A DNA stretch of 64,000 bases from Chenopodium formosanum (Eukaryota > Streptophyta > Magnoliopsida > Caryophyllales > Amaranthaceae). Location of the stretch: contig CM044869.1 of the NCBI GenBank assembly GCA_024500155.1, forward strand, positions 38,379,398 through 38,443,397. The letters run 5' to 3'. Positions within the stretch are counted from its first letter, which is position 1. Each line of letters opens with the position of its first letter. The notes beneath the pieces were generated by a model. That model was not told the origin of the DNA, searched no databases, and saw nothing but the letters and a program-made list of their open reading frames with translations. Below are positions 58,527-64,000 of the stretch, in pieces. Both the position numbers and the translations under genes were made by a program.

Positions 58527-60041
58527 TATTCACTTTTTCTTTTTAAACTTCACATATAATGATATGTTGTAGGTCTTGGACATGATAAAGTAACTCATGA
58601 ATGATCTGTTTAGAACTTATGGATTACTGACAAGGTTAGAACTTATGCACTTTGGATACGTTGGTTGTTTCAACTCAATAATTCTGACCAAAATTTCCTC
58701 ACTTTAACCAAAATATTTCTGCCTAGCTATACTTGGCAGGGCGGCAGCAGTCGCCTTGCCTAGGCAGGGCAGCAGTAGGCAAGGCAGGGCAGCAGCAGCA
58801 GCCTTGCCTAGGCAGGGCAGCAGCAGCCGCCTTGCCTAGGCAGGGCAGCAGCAGCCGCCTTGCCTAGGCAGGGCAGCAGCAGCCGCCTTGCCTAGGCAGG
58901 GGAGCAGCAGCCGTCATGCCTTGGCAGGGCAGCAGGAACTGCCGTGCCTTGGCAGGGCAGCAGCAGTCGCCTTGCCTTGACAGGGCAGCACCTGCAGCCT
59001 TGCCTAAGCAGCGCAGCAGCAGCAGCCGCCTTCGAGTCTTGAGTTGGGACTGGATACTTGAATTTTGTTTGAATGTAATTGTGTTATGATACTCATTTGA
59101 TTTTATTCTATTAAAATGCATGCCTTTTAAATAGTTTGCTATGAAGTATGTACGCGCCTTATTGATTCAAGGTTATTTTAGGCTTTTATGTGACCAACTA
59201 GTGAGTGTATATGAATTCAAATAAATTTTGACTATCTTTAAAAACATTCTCTATTATCACTTGAATTTTTGACATCGATCTCGAAAATCTAAATAAAAGC
59301 CCCAAAAAGGTTTGATGTCGTGTATTTTGTATTATAAAGACTTAATTTTGCCTCTAATAAATATTTCGAAACTCAGTAGTATTTAGGCTTCGAGATGCTT
59401 CTTCGTACTCCCAAGAGACTTATTTGGTGGCTGAAATCATCTAATATTTGCCTTTCACGAAAAATTCTCTATGAAACCGTTCTATCTGTGACTTTGTGAT
59501 TAAAGTAACACATATTAGTAATTTAAGTAATACTTCGTAATCATTAAACAAAGACATCCTCCTTAAAGTAAATTCATTTATTTTTTTTCTTGGGTTGATT
59601 GAACCATCATTCACCAAATGTCTGAAAAAGGTATATTCCCCCCCCCCCTAAGAAATGGCAGGAATTAGCTAAATATTCGAGCTAAAAAAAAAAAAAGAAG
59701 CCAGCTGCCTTGGCTTGGTAGGGCAGCAGCAGTCGCCTTGCCTTGGCAGGGCAGCTGCACCCACACCCCCTACGCACACTCCCCTACATTGCACACCCCC
59801 TGCCCTGCAACACCGCCTGCCCTGCCTTGCCCTTGCCTGAAATCAGTCCTGAAATTCAAACCTAAAATCAGTTCTGAATTTAGTTCTAAAATTCAGTTCT
59901 GAAAATAAGTTCTAAAGTTTAATTTTTGTTTGGTTCTGAAATTCAGTTATGAGCTTTGGTTCACATATTCAGTTTTCAACTGAAATTTAACACTACTTCC
60001 ATGATCCTATTTAATTCTTTTTTTTGCTTTTTACATTGCAG
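58527..60041. other. Expanded last intron of CACTA-3 second gene
   Basis: This stretch replaces the place where the catalytic-Cys exon of the C48 domain is expected. It contains a 28-bp repeat array (58735-59035), unremarkable AT-rich sequence (59040-59690), a few further CAGGGCAGCAG words (59700-59830), and ATTCAGTTCTGAA words (59835-59960). A C-run lies at 59638-59649. I see no exon. Confidence 0.5.
58735..59035. repeat. 28-bp tandem repeat, GGCAGGGCAGCAGCAGCCGCCTTGCCTA type, about ten units
   Basis: Units read GGCAGGGCAGCAGCAG, then CCGCCTTGCCTA. Central copies are almost identical; the outer ones drift. GC-rich in an AT-rich setting. Frames across it are Ala/Gly/Arg-type repeats and not genes. 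Confidence 0.88.
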
Positions 60042-60128
60042 TTCTTTACTCAAGAAGCTTATTCAGCAGAAGAAATTGATGAGATACGAGATATTTGGGT
60101 TGAATATTTGCTTAAGCAACTAAACTAA

Positions 60129-60994
60129 GCTAATGACGAAATCAAAGACAGTAGTACGGTAACTGCTTGCGTTTTGGTTCAAATTTTTAATCATCATTTA
60201 CACTTTTGAATATATGTTGTGCTGATGTTTTTGGAAATAATGGTTGATGTATAGTACCATAGTTTTTTTTTTGTAATGGTGTACATGGTAGAATGGGAGA
60301 AAGTTAAGGGTTAGTTATTTATTTTGTAATGGTGTAATTATGGGTGGCACAAAATTATATCGGTGTGTTTTTTGTAATAGGATTGATTGAATTATATATG
60401 AAGTAGGCTTAAAAATTTATTTGTCAAGAAATTTTATTGAATTACATATTATATATGCAGGTTAATTAGTTTTAAAAGAAAATTAACAGGTAATTATTGA
60501 AGAAATTGCTGGAAGAAAAAAAAAAGCCATTTAAATATTTTATTTTTTTGATTTTTTTGAAAAAAAAAATTAAAGGTATGCTAACAGACCTGTTAGATTA
60601 AAAACGGATCTTACAGGTTGATGAATTAAATAAAAAAATAAAAAACCAAGGAGACCCGATATCTTTGATATAGGGTCTGAATTTAATTTTCAAAAGGACC
60701 TCATTTCTCTATTAACGGGTCTGTTATATCTAGCAAACATACCCTATTTCTTTTACAACGGGTCTCTTATCTTTAATAAATCATTCTAAAAAAAGTACTC
60801 TAACAAACCTGGTATTTCGCGTAACGGGTCTTTTTCCATTTAATAACAGACCCCAGGGTCTTTTTCCATTTAATAACAGACCCCATCCTTATAAGCGGTC
60901 TGTTTATTTGACAGACCCCTTAGATAGAGACCCGTTGATAGGCGGTTTGTAAAGGATATTTCAACGGGTCTCTTTGCTTTTTTTTGTAGTAGTG
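60129..60994. other. CACTA-3 3' region with subterminal repeats
   Basis: After the last stop the sequence is AT-rich. From about 60575 it carries ACGGGTCT and AGACCC words in both orientations to the terminal repeat. A 30-bp direct duplication lies at 60826-60855 and 60856-60885. Confidence 0.7.
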
Positions 60995-60997
60995 TTA

Positions 60998-62040
60998 GTG
61001 GGAGCATCAATTTTAATTGCGCTAAATTACATAATTGGTTAAATAACTTTAACTAGTTTTAATTAGGTGCGTTAATCAGATTAACTACCTAATTAGTTAC
61101 TAGTTTACACGTGTGTGCATTGTTACTTGTTTATCGTTGTAAAATGCATGGGCCATTCATAAATAGTGAATGGATGGATAGAATGTATATTCTCCCGCAG
61201 GTTTTATAAAAATGGCAACTAGTGGGGCCCGATTAGGATAAAAATTACGGACTACGTTCCGTCTTGTATTTTTGTAAATCTAAATACGGTGTGCGAACCG
61301 TTGAGCATTTTTGTACCTTAATATTTAGATTAGTCCTAATCGTAGATACTAGTACTTGCATGATTTTGGTTATGTCTTGAAGACGGAGGTTCTTGGAAGA
61401 CGAAGCCATGAAGTTGCAAATGACAACCCTTGAAGACTTGAAGACTCAAGGGGTCATGCTAGTTGCCAAATGCATCATTTACTCATGTTTTCGATATATA
61501 TTTATGCCTATATATATGAATAATATGTTAGATGCATGTCTAGGATTTCGAATATTGTGATGATTAATTAAGTTTACTTAAATCAACCAACATAGAAACC
61601 CTAGGTCCCTAAAATGTTGAGTAAAACTTGCCATTCCAAAATAACACTTATCGACCTATTGAGAGTAGTGATGGGCTACACCAAAGTGAGGCATCACTAT
61701 TTTTTCCTAGGATACGTAAGGTATGTTGATGGGTTTGCTAAAGCAAGACATTGCATACATGTTGGTTTTGGTTATACTCAACGATATGAGTGATGGAGTC
61801 CTAACATGTCGTGGCAAAGGGGATAAATTGTTGAGAGAGCATTAGATGCGACGATTTATCTAACCAAGAGTGCCTTGGAGCAATTAGCAAAGTGTTGCTT
61901 ACCTTAGAGTAATAAGTGTTAAGACAAGCCAAAGCATGCTTAATCACCCGTTGATTCTTTGGATCTTGGAATCGCCTTATTCTCGCCAAATGGGGACAAA
62001 TTTAATGCGTGGATAAGACGCTTAATAAGATTGAAAGTTT
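60998..62040 (+). other. Copia-2 leader, right half
   Basis: Resumes after the TTA duplication with GTGGGAGCATCAATTT and aligns with 14523-15480 of copia-1 (for example CGACCTATTGAGAGTAGTGATGGGCTAC, shortened here to CGACCTATTGAGAG). No conserved reading frame. Confidence 0.75.
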
Positions 62041-64000
62041 GCATGAATGCTTTTAAATTTCAAACTTATTATGTTATTTTCTTGATAAATGGTTATACTT
62101 TGCACTTATATTTGCTAGAATTCCAAATCAAACTATATTGTTTTCCATGATTTGGTAAAGGAAATCATTGAGAATAGTTCTCAAAGAAAGGAAAGGCATT
62201 TCTAAAATACAATTCTCAAAAATGACTTTTATAAGTCCGAAAGGACGATTGGACATCATGTATTCAAAATACTAGGTAGTTTTGATAAACATGAAGTATT
62301 AAGTTGAAAACTCAAATTGTCAACCAACATATCTTTTCGCTTTATACACTAATGAGTACAACTCATTGATGTATTAATTCAAGTACGAATTAAGGAAAAG
62401 ATGGAATTTTGTTATACGGCGCACTAGATGCTTAATTATGCCTAACAAAGTATAAAAGTCAAATCTCTTAAAGAAATGGTTCTTAAAGATTATGAGATGA
62501 AGTATGATAAGAAATATAGGAAACAAGGAACAAAGAAAAGGAATAAAATTTCATTTCTACTAAAGAGTTCATGTTATTAGAGTTAACTTAGCAATTTATT
62601 GTCTTCACAAGTATCAGATACTGCTTGAGTGTTCCACTTTGAAAGTGACCTCAAACTATTGAAGTTAAGCTAAGTTATTGACTTACAAGCTTAGAATGAA
62701 GCAAGAAGTGCTACATCAGTTGTAAGGTCGTATGCTTTGTTTAAAGACCTTTTAAAGTCTAAGGCTGCTGGAACAAATAATGGTTATTATTATGTTCCAT
62801 AATCAGCAAATAATCTGTTTACACATGGAAAGACTCACATTTAATGTAAAGAGCAATAGCTGCAAATTTTTTTAATTTTTTTTAAACGCCATGGTTGTCT
62901 AAACCATGAGTCAAGAATGCTTAATTATAAACAAACATTTCTCTAACATGAATAACTCACATAGTTCAAATCATAGGCATGATTTGTGTTCCGAACATCT
63001 TTAGCAATGTCACATTAACAAGGACGTAATCAAGGCTATATAGGCTCTTGACAGTTGATCGATAAGGAAACGTTCTAAGACAAGAAAGTCTTATTTGTTA
63101 AAAACCAACAAAGCAAAGAGCTATTGTTCTTGACATAGACAATTGACTCTAAAAGCTAAAGAGGATTCAATTACTTCAACGTTTCACGAAGAATTTGAAA
63201 GAATATCGCTATATTCATCAAATGTGAACATAGTTGACCTTGAGTAGCTCAAAGGTTTAGTGAAGTATAGAATCGACTTGGCAAGATATCAAACAACGTC
63301 TAGATTAGATCGAGCGATGTTTGCTTGAGCTAAGCGTGACAATCACAAAGTTATGAATTGAAATTTTTATAAATAACCCCACAAAGAACATAGTGTGTCT
63401 TCATGGAGACCTCGATGCCATTTGCAAATGACTCGAACGATGATGGATCACATCCCTCCCTATAAAACTCTTAAATATTTGCACAAATGACTACTGTTAC
63501 ACTAAACAAAATGTCAGAGCTAAGAAAGGACACCATGTTAAGTTATGGATAGAATTAACTTCTAAATGTCTTTTCAAGTATATGTTTAAGTCTCTTAGTC
63601 TCAGTGGGAGCTCACTGGCTCAGTGGGAGCTAAGTAACTCAGTGGGAGCTCACCGGCTTAACAAGAGCTAGCTGGCTCAGTAGGAGCTTAATTGCTCATT
63701 AAAGGCTAAGATAGCTCAAGTGGGAGCTAACTGTTTGTTTCACAATGAACTTTTACCCAAAGACTATACACATGTCTCTTTGTAAGCATTCAAGTGAGAC
63801 TACGGGCATTACCTCCACAACCTAATTGAGAACATAATGTTTGTTGCTCTAAGTGGTGTCCTTCTAGAAAGTAACACATTTTCAGAACGACAAGTGGGAG
63901 AAAAATGAACTTGATGACCATCGAGATTAGCAACAAACTAGAACTGAGAATCTTGGAAGACCTTACAAGGGCTTCGTGAGAATACTTGATCAAGAATACT
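62041..64000 (+). pseudogene. Copia-2 gag-pol remnant, heavily decayed
   Basis: Only scattered phrases survive. KYDKKYRKQGTKKRN near 62500 is gag-like. CHINKDVIKA near 63010 stands where copia-1 has the pre-integrase LGYINIKRIKK. At about 63830-63895, FVALSGVLLES followed by SERQVGEK matches the linker between integrase and RT of copia-1 (FVAHDGVLLEKEYLSK). Stops occur every few codons. The RT part lies beyond the window. Confidence 0.6.
63601..63733. repeat. 19-bp tandem repeat, seven units
   Basis: Unit TCAGTGGGAGCTNACTGGC. Starts at 63601, 63620, 63639, 63658, 63677, 63696 and 63716. Five of seven units keep the exact 19-bp period. It lies in the integrase region of copia-2 and has no counterpart at the same place in copia-1. 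CAGTGGGAG resembles the copia polypurine-tract word, which may be chance. Confidence 0.85.

Larger units (their letters stand above)
54254..60128 (+). pseudogene. CACTA-3 second gene: Transposase_24-like protein with damaged C48 protease domain
   Basis: Exons inferred: 54254-54561, 54655-54861, about 55761-55842, about 55947-56092, 56209-57081, 57157-57420, 57566-57869, about 57957-58142, 58227-58334, 58441-58526 and about 60042-60128. The first half has the Transposase_24 pattern (MARKKKRVRPSN; WILTLSSKRWKAFKTRLR; LSEKNRVRAKKK; VSQVPHYLTWIKAHSQ). Exon 5 carries an FG/GQ-rich tract (about 56510-56740) with two stops at CAA/CAG codons. The second half is C48-like (NRNWMLAVISP; VYWLDPSG), but Asn stands where the catalytic His is usual, a Trp codon is TGA (about 58507), and the exon with the catalytic Cys is not found between 58527 and 60041. 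The last exon (EEIDEIRDIWVEYLLKQLN) fits the family's end. Confidence 0.78.
49622..60994 (+). mobile_element. CACTA-3: near-complete CACTA (En/Spm) element, 11.4 kb
   Basis: Termini CACTACTACAAAAAGTGGCA and, reverse-complemented, CACTACTACAAAAAAAAGCA are inverted repeats, flanked by TTA (49619-49621 and 60995-60997). Subterminal repeats AGACCCGTT/AACGGGTCT lie at 49650-49845 and 60575-60975. It has the two-gene CACTA plan on +: tnp2 transposase (50906-54100) and a Transposase_24/C48 gene (54254-60128). Copia-1 at about 14510-14525 carries the same leader sequence without the insert (GGAATTTAGTGGGAGC), an empty site that confirms the ends and the TTA duplication. Both genes now carry stops. 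Confidence 0.93.
47140..64000 (+). mobile_element. Copia-2: older relative of copia-1, split by CACTA-3, runs off the window
   Basis: The 5' LTR (47140-48237), an initiator-Met primer site (48239-48251) and a leader align with copia-1. The leader is interrupted at 49622-60994 by CACTA-3. The coding part from about 62150 is heavily decayed compared with copia-1. The 3' LTR is outside the window. Confidence 0.82.

Noticed and set aside
58864..59121. 85-codon - frame rich in Ala, Gly and Arg
   Set aside because: Translation of the 28-bp repeat array in the last CACTA-3 intron.
63601..63733. Possible CRISPR-like regular repeat
   Set aside because: Units are head-to-tail without spacers and lie in plant retrotransposon DNA.

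Overview
The window is plant nuclear DNA, AT-rich and built almost entirely of transposable elements. It contains Athila-type and Ty1/copia retrotransposons, L1-type LINEs, CACTA (En/Spm) and hAT DNA transposons, a PIF/Harbinger-associated ORF and a plant-mobile-domain gene. Introns are of the GT-AG type with T-rich acceptors. The content suits a dicot with a repeat-rich genome. The species cannot be named from this window alone.

Layout. Positions 1-9016 hold older, mostly single-layer sequence. This includes a decayed plant-mobile-domain (PMD) gene on + (618-3858), an AT-rich minisatellite (4100-4387), a decayed PIF/Harbinger ORF1-like gene on - (4398-5116), and one small intact ORF of 120 codons with a well-placed TATA box (7131-7493, -). 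From 9017 to the end the window is one deeply nested stack. An L1-type LINE on - (9017 to 38187 or beyond) is split by a 1.63-kb CACTA-like element (9880-11509), by copia-1 (11601-36836, +), and probably by a gypsy-type element starting at 38188. Copia-1 is split inside its gag gene by a 15.2-kb Athila-type element on - (15982-31140). The gypsy-type element is split by CACTA-2 (40897-46941) and by copia-2 (47140 to beyond the window, +). CACTA-2 carries a captured plasma-membrane aquaporin fragment that is itself split by a hAT-like element (45264-46199). Copia-2 is split in its leader by CACTA-3 (49622-60994), and an intron of CACTA-3 contains a 339-bp truncated LINE (55285-55623). Many junctions are supported by target-site duplications: AGA, AGAGA/AGAGG, GTATG, TTT, TTA, an 8-bp hAT duplication and a 15-bp LINE duplication. 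Others are supported by reading frames that resume across the insertion, or by an unoccupied copy elsewhere in the window.

Function. Almost all element genes are broken by stops or frameshifts. CACTA-3 has the standard two-gene plan: tnp2 transposase with DUF4218- and DUF4216-like parts, then a Transposase_24-like protein with a damaged C48 protease domain. CACTA-2 has lost the transposase but keeps a spliced Ulp1/C48-type protease gene with His, Asp and Cys all visible. The Athila element keeps its LTRs, a tRNA-Asp primer site, gag, protease, RT, RNase H, integrase and an ORF in the envelope position, in the family's usual order, but several in-frame stops inactivate it.

I see no CRISPR array, rRNA or tRNA gene, and no clearly new biological system. 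The strongest leads are the captured aquaporin fragment, the protease-only CACTA element, the FG-repeat-like segment in the CACTA-3 protein, and the small TATA-driven ORF.
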